From: Tragulus kanchil
Lineage: Eukaryota; Chordata; Mammalia; Artiodactyla; Tragulidae
Length of the DNA: 64,000 nt
Reading direction: 5' to 3'
Assembly: GCA_022376925.1 (NCBI GenBank)
Contig: JAIOJX010000004.1
Location: forward strand, 127,745,123-127,809,122
How positions within the stretch are numbered: position 1 is the stretch's first letter; each line of letters starts with the position of its first letter. The translations under genes were made by a program, and so were the position numbers. Positions 22,656 to 35,404 of this stretch are shown piece by piece. The notes under the pieces were generated by a model. The model was not told the origin of the DNA and did no database searches. It saw nothing but the letters and a program-made list of their open reading frames with translations.

Positions 22656-23052
22656 CTTCGGTGTCAACTCCTTCCGTTTTCTCTCACAGTTCCCCTCTTT
22701 CAAGCTTTTACTCTATAAGAATTACAACAAACAAAAATAAACCCCACTAGAAAAAAAAAAGAAATGTCTTGTGTAAATGCTGATAGATTATTAGAAATAA
22801 ACTAGATCTCTTTTGCTGTTTAAAAACATAGAGAGTCTGAAATAACATTTTATTACTATGCTTTAAAATTCATCACCTTAATTAAATGTTAAGGTATTAA
22901 TATTTTGATGATTTTTTCATCTGGAAAATTTTACTTTGAGTATGTTTTGTTGTTGTTCTGCAGAGGAGGTGAATAGGAAAGTCAGAAGGCTCCCACCAAC
23001 ATTTTATCACAGATCCTGCTAGTGTGTATAATTGCTTCAGGTGAAAACATAA
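22656..23052. other. unique AT-rich sequence
   Basis: No gene or repeat recognised apart from an A run at about 22750. Confidence 0.4.
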
Positions 23053-25456
23053 AACCTTTGGAATAAGCTTTTTTTTAGACAACATAGTTTTAAAACTAGA
23101 TGTATTCCCTCTTACTCAACTGGTTTCTCCCGAATCAGTCTTACCGCTTAGGCAGAGTCGGGAAGACCCTTGGCTCAGAGGCGAGAGCGGCCGGCCACTC
23201 CTCCAAGAGGTGGAGGAACTCAGCCCCAGGGCCTTCTGTGAGCCAAGGGTCAAGATCCCTGGGATGAAGTTCCCTTAGTCTGTGGCCAGGCTTGGTTTCT
23301 TTCCCTTTTCAAGGGACTCCCGGAGCCCCTACCCCAATCAGAGGGATGAATTCATTTCAGTCCTCTAGAGACTACATCCATCCAAACCACCCAAACTCCC
23401 CAGCTTCTCACCTAAGGGATCTAATCTTATTTTTTAAAACTTTGTATTATTAAAACTTCTAATATACAGAAAATTAAAGAAAAATGGTATACAAAACTCA
23501 GCCACTGTTTAATCACCCAGCTTAAACTATGGCCAATCTTACTCCATTTCTAGGTCTAGTCACTGTCTTCCAGGCCATTGGGTTGCTCTGAAGCATATCT
23601 GAAACGTTCTGTCATTTCAGTGGCAAATATTTTAGGACCATCTATAAAAGATAAGCGTTCCTTAAAAAGTCCAATATCATGTCAGGATCAATATTACCTA
23701 TTAAATAAGCATATTAGATAGCAAAGCAGCTCCCTCACTATGATCTGTTGAAAGGCAGCCCTTGGCACAAGGGTTTCTGAAAAGGAAAGAAATAGTAAGA
23801 AAAAAAACCCACAAAAAATATAAAAAAATAAAAGCATAATGTATAAATGGCTGTTAAGATGAAAATTTGTGTGTGTGTGTGTTTTTTTTGATAAGACACC
23901 ATTTACAACTGCTTCAAATAACAGCAAATCATCATTTTCTATGAGTTTCAGAACATAAATCACAAAGGCATTCACCTATGAAGCTTAGCACTGACCATGT
24001 CAGCTACTGTCACTGGGACCATCTATTCTTTTCACTTTAAATAAATTCAAAATAATAGGTTTCCTACTCAACTTCCTGTTTCTTAAATTCTTCTTGTTAC
24101 TATTCTTGAATAATTTTTAAGAAATTGTCCATCTTAAGACAGTTCTGTTTCCCTCAGTGTCTTAGTTAAGATGTCTTTTGAGCTCTGCATTTTCTTGCAA
24201 AGCCACTTTCTCTTATGCTTATGTATCAAGACACGCTTTCATGCTGGTTTCACTGAAAACCTTTGGAATAAGCTTTTTAGACTACATAGTTTTAAAACTA
24301 GATGTATTCCCTCTTACTCAACTGGTTTCTCCCGAATCAGTCTTACCGCTTAGGCAGAGTCGGGAAGACCCTTGGCTCAGAGGCGAGCGGCCGGCCACTC
24401 CTCCAAGAGGTGGAGGAACTCAGCCCCAGGGCCTTCTGTGAGCCAAGGGTCAAGATCCCTGGGATGAAGTTCCCTTAGTCTGTGGCCAGGCTTGGTTTCT
24501 TTCCCTTTTCAAGGGACTCCCGGAGCCCCTACCCCAATCAGAGGGATGAATTCATTTCAGTCCTCTAGAGACTACATCCATCCAAACCACCCAAACTCCC
24601 CAGCTTCTCACCTAAGGGATCTAATCTTATTTTTTAAAACTTTGTATTATTAAAACTTCTAATATACAGAAAATTAAAGAAAAATGGTATACAAAACTCA
24701 GCCACTGTTTAATCACCCAGCTTAAACTATGGCCAATCTTACTCCATTTCTAGGTCTAGTCACTGTCTTCCAGGCCATTGGGTTGCTCTGAAGCATATCT
24801 GAAACGTTCTGTCATTTCAGTGGCAAATATTTTAGGACCATCTATAAAAGATAAGCGTTCCTTAAAAAGTCCAATATCATGTCAGGATCAATATTACCTA
24901 TTAAATAAGCATATTAGATAGCAAAGCAGCTCCCTCACTATGATCTGTTGAAAGGCAGCCCTTGGCACAAGGGTTTCTGAAAAGGAAAGAAATAGTAAGA
25001 AAAAAAACCCACAAAAAATATAAAAAAATAAAAGCATAATGTATAAATGGCTGTTAAGATGAAAATTTGTGTGTGTGTGTGTTTTTTTTGATAAGACACC
25101 ATTTACAACTGCTTCAAATAACAGCAAATCATCATTTTCTATGAGTTTCAGAACATAAATCACAAAGGCATTCACCTATGAAGCTTAGCACTGACCATGT
25201 CAGCTACTGTCACTGGGACCATCTATTCTTTTCACTTTAAATAAATTCAAAATAATAGGTTTCCTACTCAACTTCCTGTTTCTTAAATTCTTCTTGTTAC
25301 TATTCTTGAATAATTTTTAAGAAATTGTCCATCTTAAGACAGTTCTGTTTCCCTCAGTGTCTTAGTTAAGATGTCTTTTGAGCTCTGCATTTTCTTGCAA
25401 AGCCACTTTCTCTTATGCTTATGTATCAAGACACGCTTTCATGCTGGTTTCACTGA
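23053..25456. repeat. tandem duplication 7 (about 1.20 kb unit)
   Basis: Copies lie at 23053-24256 and about 24257-25456. Differences are at the very start of the second copy (T-run length, 'gacaacat' versus 'gactacat', loss of two bases in 'gagagcgg'). The rest appears identical. The unit is unique DNA with no recognisable gene. Confidence 0.96.
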
Positions 25457-25654
25457 CCAGCTGTCCCACTTGGAGGCTTGTCACCTTAGCGTTCTCTGGT
25501 AGCCTCCCCCAAAAGTTTCAGATGTTTAAATTGCAAGCCATTTAATACTGGTGTTTTTTTTTTTTTTTTCCTAATAGGACCATTTGGCTTCCAACTGTCA
25601 TTTAATATATTTTAAGATTCTTTCTTTCTTTCTTTCTTTTTTTGGACTATGCTG

Positions 25655-25754
25655 CCTAGCTTGAGGGATTTTGATTCCCTGACCAGGGATTGAACCCGAG
25701 CCAGGGCAGTGAAAACACCGAGTCCTAACCACTGGATTGCCAGGGCATTCCCCA
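25655..25754 (-). mobile_element. CHR-type tRNA-Glu SINE, antisense
   Basis: 'ccctgaccagggattgaac' and 'ctaaccactggattgccag' are the antisense B box and A box of a tRNA-Glu SINE. A (TTTC)n run lies at its A-tail side at 25617-25640. Confidence 0.8.
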
Positions 25755-25803
25755 TTTAATACTGTTATCATCAGCATTTCCCAAGTGGCTTATTAGTGAC
25801 AAG

Positions 25804-25830
25804 GTGGTGGTGGTGGTGGTGATGGTGTGT
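25804..25830. repeat. (GGT)n microsatellite
   Basis: About six GGT/GTG units followed by 'gatggtgtgtgtg'. Confidence 0.85.
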
Positions 25831-25995
25831 GTGAGCATAGACTTGAAGAGGTTCCGGGTGATCTCAATAGCACACTTGAGCCCTAAGCATCTGAGACTTG
25901 CCAACTGGCTTTAAAAACTATCACTGCAAATTTCCATTACCATCACACCTCTTTCTTGCTTTGCTTTAAAATTATTTGATATTTACTGCAACATG

Positions 25996-26218
25996 TGTGG
26001 GTACTCATCCTGTTAGTTGTGTCTGCCTCTTTGCAACCCCATGGACTGTAGCCTGCCAGGTTCCTCTGTCCGTGGAATTTTCTGGGTATGACTAACTGGA
26101 GTGGGTGACCTTTTCCTACTCCAGGGAATCTTCCTGACTCAGACCTTGAACTCGCATCTCCTGCCTTTCCTGCTTCAGCAGGCAGATTCTTTACCACTAA
26201 GCCATCTAGGAAGCCTGT
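25996..26218 (-). mobile_element. Bov-tA SINE
   Basis: Antisense, full length: 'ttagttgtgtctgcctc' to 'ctaagccatctaggaagcc', diverged. Confidence 0.9.
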
Positions 26219-26340
26219 AGCCTCTCAGAAATGAAGTAGAAGTTGACATGTGCCTTTATAATGAAGAAATAGTTCTTAGCACTGCTTCCTGAATCTTTCA
26301 CTGACTTGCTGGTCCACCCTAACGCCATGTGTTTTGTTGT

Positions 26341-26700
26341 ACTTAATTCCTTGTGTTAGACTGTTTGGGCTGCTATAACAGAGTAATATAGACTGGGTGG
26401 CTTATAAGTGTGAGAAGTTTATTTCACACAGTCATGGAGGATGGGAAGTCCAAGATCAAGGTGCTGGAATATTCAGTGCCTGGTGAGGACAACTCTTCCC
26501 CTCACCACGCATGGCAGATAGGACAAGGAAGCTCCCTGGGGCCTCATTTACAGGGGCACTAATGTCATTGTAAGAGCTTCACCCTCATGACCTAACCATC
26601 TCCTAGTGATCTTATCTCCAAATACCATCATGTGGGGAATTAGGCCTGAACATATGAATTTTGGGAGGGATGCAAACATTCAGGCTAAAGCATTCCTATT
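26341..26700 (-). mobile_element. old mammalian interspersed repeat
   Basis: 'gactgtttgggctgctataa', 'agactgggtggcttataa', 'gtccaagatcaaggtgc' and 'acatatgaattttggg' are landmarks of an ancient repeat common to mammals. The strand is inferred from similarity to the reverse complement of 2582-2884. The family name is not asserted. Part of it is repeated at 27676-27832. Confidence 0.55.
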
Positions 26701-27183
26701 CCCGCAAAGCCCTCCAGCTTGCTTTCTAAAAATTAAAGTGAAATGCTTGATATGCTAGTTGTGCTGTGATGTTAATGGATGATAGTGGCTTAATAGGTTG
26801 CCTGTCTTAGAAATACCAGATTTACCTCTGGGAACAAAACACCCTGATAAGCAACATTCTGAGAATGATAAGAAGGCCATGTTTTTATCATCTGGAATAG
26901 TTAGAGGTTGCTGTGTTAATATTTTTTTAAGTAAAAAAACTTGCTTTGCCAAGTCTAAAAACTTGCTTTAGGCTTGTCCTAAGGAAATTACTAGTTTGAT
27001 GTATTAATCATATTTTAATACACAAGGACATAACACATAATAGGGTAAGAAGACTATCCATGCCAGGGAAGGGATGGTGGTGGAAATGGGAGATTAGTTA
27101 TGTACATTGATCTAATAAGGAAATTAAGGATAGTAGAAACCATGTTTCTCACTGTTGGAGAAGCAATTAAAAATCTGGAGCAG

Positions 27184-27508
27184 GGCTTCCCTCTGTGGTC
27201 CAGTGGCTAAGGACACTGCCTTGCATTGCAAGGGGCGCCGGTTCAATCCCTGGCCTGGGAAGATCCCACATGCCGCGGAGCAGCTGGACCGATGTGTCCA
27301 ATTACCGAGCCTGAGCTCTGCAGCGCATGTGCCCACAGCCGGTGCTCTGCGACAACAGAGGCCACTGTGATGGGAGGCCCACACAGCCAAAGAACAAAGA
27401 TGGATGAAAATAGATAAATGAAAGACCAATAGAGGTGGCCCGCCCACCCCCTCCCGCCCAACCTGCCCTCCCCCCCCCAAAAAAAACAAACGTAAAAAAA
27501 AAAAAGAA
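27184..27508 (+). mobile_element. CHR-type SINE with distinctive tail
   Basis: tRNA-Glu head 'gggcttccctctgtggtcc', B box 'ggttcaatccctgg', CHR body 'cccacatgccgcgg', then a 3' block 'aaagatggatgaaaatagat' plus 'agaccaatagaggtggcc', then C-rich and A-rich runs. The same 3' block recurs at four other loci in this window. Confidence 0.88.
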
Positions 27509-28314
27509 GATGAAATTGATGAAGCACTTAATTTATTTGAATGTATTGAGAAGAAGTTTACAGGGAGAGTGGAAATAAATTAGTAATAAATACATAGGAA
27601 AATAAGCAAATGGAAAAGAAAGACATATATTAACTTTAAAAGCAGAGTAAATAAAACGTATGGGATGCAAACTTCCATTTACAGGGGCACTAATGTCATT
27701 GTAAGAGCTTCACCCTCATGACCTAACCATCTCCTAGTGATCTTATCTCCAAATACCATCATGTGGGGAATTAGGCCTGAACATATGAATTTTGGGAGGG
27801 ATGCAAACATTCAGGCTAAAGCATTCCTATTCCCGCAAAGCCCTCCAGCTTGCTTTCTAAAAATTAAAGTGAAATGCTTGATATGCTAGTTGTGCTGTGA
27901 TGTTAATGGATGATAGTGGCTTAATAGGTTGCCTGTCTTAGAAATACCAGATTTACCTCTGGGAACAAAACACCCTGATAAGCAACATTCTGAGAATGAT
28001 AAGAAGGCCATGTTTTTATCATCTGGAATAGTTAGAGGTTGCTGTGTTAATATTTTTTTAAGTAAAAAAACTTGCTTTGCCAAGTCTAAAAACTTGCTTT
28101 AGGCTTGTCCTAAGGAAATTACTAGTTTGATGTATTAATCATATTTTAATACACAAGGACATAACACATAATAGGGTAAGAAGACTATCCATGCCAGGGA
28201 AGGGATGGTGGTGGAAATGGGAGATTAGTTATGTACATTGATCTAATAAGGAAATTAAGGATAGTAGAAACCATGTTTCTCACTGTTGGAGAAGCAATTA
28301 AAAATCTGGAGCAG

Positions 28315-28640
28315 GGCTTCCCTCTGTGGTCCAGTGGCTAAGGACACTGCCTTGCATTGCAAGGGGCGCCGGTTCAATCCCTGGCCTGGGAAGATCCCAC
28401 ATGCCGCGGAGCAGCTGGACCGATGTGTCCAATTACCGAGCCTGAGCTCTGCAGCGCATGTGCCCACAGCCGGTGCTCTGCGACAACAGAGGCCACTGTG
28501 ATGGGAGGCCCACACAGCCAAAGAACAAAGATGGATGAAAATAGATAAATGAAAGACCAATAGAGGTGGCCCGCCCACCCCCTCCCGCCCAACCTGCCCT
28601 CCCCCCCCAAAAAAAAACAAACGTAAAAAAAAAAAAGAAG
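28315..28640 (+). mobile_element. CHR-type SINE (second copy of the one at 27184)
   Basis: Duplicate inside tandem duplication 8, with slightly different C and A run lengths. Confidence 0.88.
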
Positions 28641-28769
28641 ATGAAATTGATGAAGCACTTAATTTATTTGAATGTATTGAGAAGAAGTTTACAGGGAGAG
28701 TGGAAATAAATTAGTAATAAATACATAGGAAAATAAGCAAATGGAAAAGAAAGACATATATTAACTTTA

Positions 28770-29468
28770 GGGACAGAAGAACATGAGTGGAAAAAAAGCA
28801 ATCATAGTCAATTACATTGCTAAACTGTATCATTTATGTATAATCATAATAGTGTATTTATTGAGTATTGACTTTAATGTTACTGAGACCATGGTTGAAT
28901 GGACAACCTACTCTGTATATGTGTGTCCCTGTATGTGTATGTATGTGTATAAAAGAAAGCAACATCTTCAGTCTCCACAGAGGAAAGCTGATGGGAAATG
29001 TCTAAAATAGAATCATGAAAAAGTAGCACTTTTCCCCAGAGATATGCAAAGAGTGTGTCAGAAGAACTGAAAATCATTGCTTCTGGAGAAGTGGAAGTGA
29101 GAGGGAGAGTAGTGCAGGTTCCTTCTGGTAAGGAGACCAATAGAGCACCTGACTCACACGACAGCTGGGCTTCTCTGGAACTCAGTGATTGGGGAGTGCT
29201 TTGGGAATCAGTGCTTGTGGTAGAGCCCTGAGTGAAGCGCAAAGGAGCCTATTCTGGCAGGTCATCTCCCACGGGGAGACGGCAAGGTGGAGGGTGGATC
29301 TGCAGCTAATCATCACATACACATGTTTATGCTTGTTTTATAGGAGTTGGAGAATAGCATCTTTGGTTTTTTTAACTTTGATCTTTTTTTTTAAATGATA
29401 CATTATTGACTTATAGATGCTTCAATTTGGTAGTTGTTCTACACTCAGGTTGTCTGCCCTTAGAAACC
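28770..29468. other. unique sequence, no gene seen
   Basis: Includes a short TGTGTATG-rich stretch at about 28916-28950. A 120-codon antisense open frame (28880-29242) has no recognisable domain. Confidence 0.45.
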
Positions 29469-31853
29469 TCCTCCTTCTCCCCCCAGAAAGATCTATAAGA
29501 ATGACCTCACATGAAAAGATCTGCACATTCTTGCAGTGGCAGGGACTGGGGATTAACTTTGTTAAATCCTGTCTTTCCCGGAGTTATTTGTCCACAACAA
29601 TCAAATCACATGATAATATCCCAAGGACTACACTTTAATAAACTTGATTAACTGTGGCTGGACTTTCTTCAGGAACGCAGCTTCCAATTACGGCCTTGTT
29701 CTTCGAAGGAAACACGATTCCCTTTAGGAGGATGATTCCAAGTACTGACTGATTGTAACCAAAACCAAGGTCTGCCTGTACATGCCTGGATGAGCGCTAT
29801 GAATTGGAAACAGAACAAAACACACCTAACTAGAAAGAGCAGAACCAGAGGGAGAAAGAAGAGAGAGGGTGGAGCTGCTGTGAATCAGGTTTGAAAGATG
29901 CAGTAAGCATCACGGGTATTACAAGAGCCCAGATAGAAAACAGTTTTGTTTGTTTTTACATAAAAAGGCACAGAGTAGGGGATGGCTTTATCCACAGAAG
30001 GCTGGGTTCAGGTGCATTAGAGCACTTGATTTCAGACTAAACAGGCTGTACCTGTAGGGAGTCTGAGGTCAGCCAGGGACTCTGGCTGATCCAAAGGAGC
30101 CAGTCAGCCTAGGGGAGCAAGACGAAAACTGTGAAGCATGGCTTAGTAACACCCAAAGCTGTCAGTCAGGATCCAGTGACTCTCAGTATATCTGTAATTT
30201 CTCCATCTGTGTTTAATTGGTTTGGTAACTTCCCCCATGCCGGGCTAACTTCATTCTCAGAACTTACTGTCATAGGTTGCCACCTGTTGCAGCGGCCTGA
30301 AGTCAAGAGCGGGGGTCAGATTGGGGAAGACAAGATGGTCTCCTGATTCTAAGATGGCTCTCTAAAAGGAAAAAAAGAAGTGTCTTTGTCTTTCTCCTTG
30401 ATCCCTTAGACAGGGGTAAGGGAGATGAGCTGGGGTGAACAGTTCAGCAAGCCCAGAAGAATTTCACCACGTGGGACAGAAAGAGATGGTGGGGATCACC
30501 TTTACAGGTCCTAAGCATTTCCCTCATCTAAGTGAAGTTTCTGAAAGATTGTAAATAGATACAAAAGACATTTTAAAAATGTGCAGGGTAGCAAAATTAT
30601 GGTAATGAAAACAAACAAGTGGTTGCCAGGGGTTAGTGTTGGGGAGGTTGTGATGATCGATCCTCCTTCTCCCCCGGGGAAAAAAAATCTATAAGAATGA
30701 CCTCACATGAAAAGATCTGCACATTCTTGCAGTGGCAGGGACTGGGGATTAACTTTGTTAAATCCTGTCTTTCCCGGAGTTATTTGTCCACAACAATCAA
30801 ATCACATGATAATATCCCAAGGACTACACTTTAATAAACTTGATTAACTGTGGCTGGACTTTCTTCAGGAACGCAGCTTCCAATTACGGCCTTGTTCTTC
30901 GAAGGAAACACGATTCCCTTTAGGAGGATGATTCCAAGTACTGACTGATTGTAACCAAAACCAAGGTCTGCCTGTACATGCCTGGATGAGCGCTATGAAT
31001 TGGAAACAGAACAAAACACACCTAACTAGAAAGAGCAGAACCAGAGGGAGAAAGAAGAGAGGGTGGAGCTGCTGTGAATCAGGTTTGAAAGATGCAGTAA
31101 GCATCACGGGTATTACAAGAGCCCAGATAGAAAACAGTTTTGTTTGTTTTTACATAAAAGGCACAGAGTAGGGGATGGCTTTATCCACAGAAGGCTGGGT
31201 TCAGGTGCATTAGAGCACTTGATTTCAGACTAAACAGGCTGTACCTGTAGGGAGTCTGAGGTCAGCCAGGGACTCTGGCTGATCCAAAGGAGCCAGTCAG
31301 CCTAGGGGAGCAAGACGAAAACTGTGAAGCATGGCTTAGTAACACCCAAAGCTGTCAGTCAGGATCCAGTGACTCTCAGTATATCTGTAATTTCTCCATC
31401 TGTGTTTAATTGGTTTGGTAACTTCCCCCATGCCGGGCTAACTTCATTCTCAGAACTTACTGTCATAGGTTGCCACCTGTTGCAGCGGCCTGAAGTCAAG
31501 AGCGGGGGTCAGATTGGGGAAGACAAGATGGTCTCCTGATTCTAAGATGGCTCTCTAAAAGGAAAAAAAGAAGTGTCTTTGTCTTTCTCCTTGATCCCTT
31601 AGACAGGGGTAAGGGAGATGAGCTGGGGTGAACAGTTCAGCAAGCCCAGAAGAATTTCACCACGTGGGACAGAAAGAGATGGTGGGGATCACCTTTACAG
31701 GTCCTAAGCATTTCCCTCATCTAAGTGAAGTTTCTGAAAGATTGTAAATAGATACAAAAGACATTTTAAAAATGTGCAGGGTAGCAAAATTATGGTAATG
31801 AAAACAAACAAGTGGTTGCCAGGGGTTAGTGTTGGGGAGGTTGTGATGATCGA
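29469..31853. repeat. tandem duplication 9 (about 1.19 kb unit)
   Basis: Copies lie at 29469-30660 and 30661-31853, abutting. The first 25 bases of the second copy are distorted ('ccccggggaaaaaaa' in place of 'ccccccagaaag'), and a 'gaga' unit and an A differ later. The unit is unique DNA without recognised elements. Confidence 0.96.
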
Positions 31854-31947
31854 GTTTCTTTGTGGTGGCTTGAATAGTGAGTTCTGTACCTTGATTCTCC
31901 TTGTGATGACAAGAATTTATAGGTGTGATAAAACGTCATAGAAATAC

Positions 31948-31964
31948 ACACACACACACACACA
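31948..31964. repeat. (CA)n microsatellite
   Basis: About nine CA units just beyond tandem duplication 9. Confidence 0.9.
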
Positions 31965-32351
31965 GTACAGGTAGAAACTAGTGAGATCTGAGAAAGGTCT
32001 GCTGTTTACTTCATAGCATCACATCAAGATGAGTTTTCTGGTTTTGATATAGTTGAACTTTGTTTCTCTAACATGGTGTTATTGCGGGAAACTGAGTAAA
32101 GTATGCATAGAAATTCTCTGTGCTCTTTTTGAAGTTTAAAAAAGAATTTCTTTTTTAAAATTGGGGACTTTTAATAATAATAACCCAATAGAGCTTCATT
32201 GCCAACCACCCACTTTAAGAAAGAAAGTATTAGCATTGTTTTTGGAAAACTTCAAAGCACTCTTTCTGGATTCCTTCCCTCCCTTTTCCTCCCTTTGTGA
32301 AGTGATAACTACTACATTTTCCCTTTGCTTTTCTTTATAGTTTTGTGTCTT

Positions 32352-32629
32352 TTTTTATTTTTTTTGGTTGGCCACTTCTATTGGTCTTTCATCCATCCAT
32401 TTTCATCCATCTTTGTTCTTTTGGCCTGTGTGGGCCTCCCATCGCAGTGGCCTCTCTCGCTGCAGAGCACTGGCTCCAGGCGCATGTGCTCCAGAGCACT
32501 GGCTCAGTAACTGGACACATCAGTCCAGCCTCTCCGTGGCACATGGGATCTTCCCAGGCCAGGGATTGAACCAACGCCCCTTGTACTGCAAAGCGGTGTC
32601 TTTACCCACTGGACCACCAGAAAAGCCCT
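32352..32629 (-). mobile_element. CHR-type SINE with distinctive tail, antisense
   Basis: Reads antisense from a T-rich tail through 'ggccacttctattggtct' and 'ttcatccatctttgttct' to the head complement 'ggaccaccagaaaagcc'. A target-site duplication 'tagttttgtgtctt' flanks it at about 32337-32350 and 32631-32644. It shares the 3' block with 27184. Confidence 0.9.
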
Positions 32630-32644
32630 GTAGTTTTGTGTCTT

Positions 32645-32842
32645 AAACCTTAGTTGTGTCCAGCACTTTGTAACCCTGTGGAATATAGTCCACCAGGCTC
32701 CTCTATCCATAGAATTCTCCAGGCATGAATACTGGAGTGGATAGCCATTCCTTTCTCCAAGGGACCTTCCTGACCTAGGGATCAAACCCACATCTCCACG
32801 TTGCAGGCAGATTCTTTACTGTCTGAGCCACCAGGGAAGCCA
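32645..32842 (-). mobile_element. Bov-tA SINE
   Basis: Antisense, full length, immediately beside the CHR SINE: 'cttagttgtgtccagcac' to 'gagccaccagggaagcc'. Confidence 0.92.
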
Positions 32843-32861
32843 AAGAGTCATTGTGCTTGCA

Positions 32862-32985
32862 TGCTTAGTCACTTCAGTTGTGTCTGACTCTGTGACCTTG
32901 TGGACTGTAGCCCTCCAAACTCCTCTATCCATGGGATATAACGCACATCTCCTCATTGTTTTTTACCACTAGCTCCACCTGGGAA
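32862..32985 (-). mobile_element. Bov-tA SINE with internal deletion
   Basis: Antisense: 'agtcacttcagttgtgtc' through 'tcctctatccatggga', then a jump to 'ttttaccactagctccacc'. The middle is missing. Confidence 0.8.
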
Positions 32986-33084
32986 AATCCTTTGTAATTT
33001 CACCACATATATTTTAATCTCCAAAGAATATTTTGGAGATTTATTGGAAAAGAGCCTGAAGTTAGAAAAAATAGAAGGGAAAAG

Positions 33085-33247
33085 AAGGGGATGACGGAGG
33101 ACAAGATGGTTGGATGGTATCACTGAGTCAATGGGCATGAGTTTGAGCAAGCTCCAGGAGATGGTGAAGGACAGGGAAGCCCGGTGTGCTGCAGTCCATG
33201 GGGTCACAAAGAGTCAGACAAGACTGAGCGACTGAACTGAACTGAAC
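33085..33247 (+). mobile_element. Bov-A / BovB 3'-end SINE
   Basis: 'gacaagatggttggatgg', 'cactgagtcaatgggcatga', 'gcagtccatggggtcacaa' and the terminal (CTGAA)n 'gactgaactgaactgaact' are the BovB-derived 3' end used by Bov-A SINEs. Confidence 0.92.
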
Positions 33248-34290
33248 TTAAAAGAGTATTTGTCTAGTTTTGCGTGCTCTTGAATGCTGTATGAATGAAA
33301 TCATTCTGCATGTGTTCTTACTACTAATTGCTTTTTTTTTACTCAATGTTTCCTTTCTGAATTCCATTGGTGATGAGTGTAGCTTTTTGATTTGTTCATT
33401 GATGTATTCACTGGGAAAACACCATGATTTATTTATTCATGCTATTGTTTATTAACATTTGGTCTGCTTTCAGTTTTGTTTTGTTTTTTTTCCAACTGTA
33501 ATTGCACAGGGCTGCTGTAAACATTCTTCTGCATATATCCTGGTTCACAATGCAAAAGTTTCTCTAGGGACTCTACCTTGTCGTGGAATTACAGAGTCAA
33601 AGATTTCAGCTACTTTTCTTATTTACAGATGATGCCAAATTATTTTCCTAAGCTATTGCTGTGTGTTTTCAGTAATACTGGGTATGTTCAGGGTTCTTAC
33701 TTCTTGTATGTATGGTAACCGTAAAATGTTATCTGATCGTTGTGTATTTTAATTTGTGTATTTTTTCTAATGTCTAGCATGATTTCCCATTTTTCATGTA
33801 TTTTTGTCTGTTTATTTCTCTTCTGAGAAATACATGTTTAAGACTTTTGTCATTCATCAGGTGGGTTTGTTTTTTTTCTTATTGATATATGGTGGTTCTT
33901 TATATGTTCCATAGATTAATGCTTTATGTTGCAAAAACCTTCTTCCAGTTTCTGATTGAATTTCTTTCATTATGGTATATTTTGAAGAACATAAACTCTT
34001 ACTTTTAATATAGTAAATCTCATATTATGGATCTTTCATTTAGCATATATTTTTATAGCATATATAGTTTTTCAGAGAAATTCTTCTAAACCTGAAAATC
34101 ATATAGTTATTCCCTTATACTAATCCCTTAATTTCCCAAGTTTACTTTCAGATTAAAGTTTTTTTACTGCACCAGAAGTTGGCTTTTATGTGTGATGTGA
34201 AGAGTTCAATTTTATTTTTAAAATGTATAGGTAATATATTTTCCCATGCCTACATATTGAAAAATGTATATTTCCCTTAGATATCTGTCA

Positions 34291-34642
34291 GGCTTCCCAG
34301 GCAGTGCTCATGGTAAAGAATCCACCTGCCAGTGCAGGAGATGCAAGAGACTCGGATTCAGTCACTGGGGTGGGAAGCACCTCTGGCGGAGGAAATGGCA
34401 CCCCACCCCAGTAGTCTTGCCTGGAGACCCCTGTGGACAGAGTTTGCCTATGGGATTCTCCAGGCAAGAGTACTGGGTGGCGCCATCCTCCGCCAGAGGT
34501 GCTTCCCACCCCAGGACTGAACCTGTGTCCCTTACATCTCTAGCACGGTTAGGCGGGTTCTTTACCCCTGGCACCACTTGGGAAACCCAGGCCACAGTCC
34601 ATAGGACCACAAAGAGCCAGACAAAACCTAGCAACTGAGCAC
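34291..34642 (+). mobile_element. Bov-tA SINE interrupted by an inverted Bov-tA (fold-back)
   Basis: A sense Bov-tA runs from 34291 to about 34443 and resumes at about 34590-34642 ('ccacagtccataggacca'). In between lies an antisense Bov-tA head segment. The inner arms 34367-34426 and 34457-34512 are complementary. Confidence 0.85.
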
Positions 34643-35404
34643 TTGCACAGCTATCTGTAATGTCAACTCTAGCAAAGCCAGTCAGGTCTCTGTACACATC
34701 TCGATCTGATTCTGGGCTCTGTATTTTATTGAACTTGTCCATCTATATCTTTTCTCACAAATACCGCTATTGCTGTGTGTTTTCAGTAATACTGGGTATG
34801 TTCAGGGTTCTTACTTCTTGTATGTATGGTAACCGTAAAATGTTATCTGATCGTTGTGTATTTTAATTTGTGTATTTTTTCTAATGTCTAGCATGATTTC
34901 CTATTTTTTATGTATTTTTGTCTGTTTATTTCTCTTCTGAGAAATACATGTTTAAGACTTTTGTCATTCATCAGGTGGGTTTGTTTTTTTTCTTATTGAT
35001 ATATGGTGGTTCTTTATATGTTCCATAGATTAATGCTTTATGTTGCAAAAACCTTCTTCCAGTTTCTGATTGAATTTCTTTCATTATGGTATATTTTGAA
35101 GAACATAAACTCTTACTTTTAATATAGTAAATCTCATATTATGGATCTTTCATTTAGCATATATTTTTATAGCATATATAGTTTTTCAGAGAAATTCTTC
35201 TAAACCTGAAAATCATATAGTTATTCCCTTATACTAATCCCTTAATTTCCCAAGTTTACTTTCAGATTAAAGTTTTTTTACTGCACCAGAAGTTGGCTTT
35301 TATGTGTGATGTGAAGAGTTCAATTTTATTTTTAAAATGTATAGGTAATATATTTTCCCATGCCTACATATTGAAAAATGTATATTTCCCTTAGATATCT
35401 GTCA

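Larger units (their letters stand above)
26545..28769. repeat. tandem duplication 8 (1131 bp offset)
   Basis: Copies lie at 26545-27638 and 27676-28769, with 37 bases of unmatched filler. One C/A-run length difference is visible near 27478/28609. The unit starts inside an old repeat and includes a CHR-type SINE. Confidence 0.96.

Noticed and set aside
23053..25456. Real recent segmental duplication
   Set aside because: It is one of 17 with the same size and edge-located differences in 64 kb, so a common technical cause is more economical than 17 independent events.
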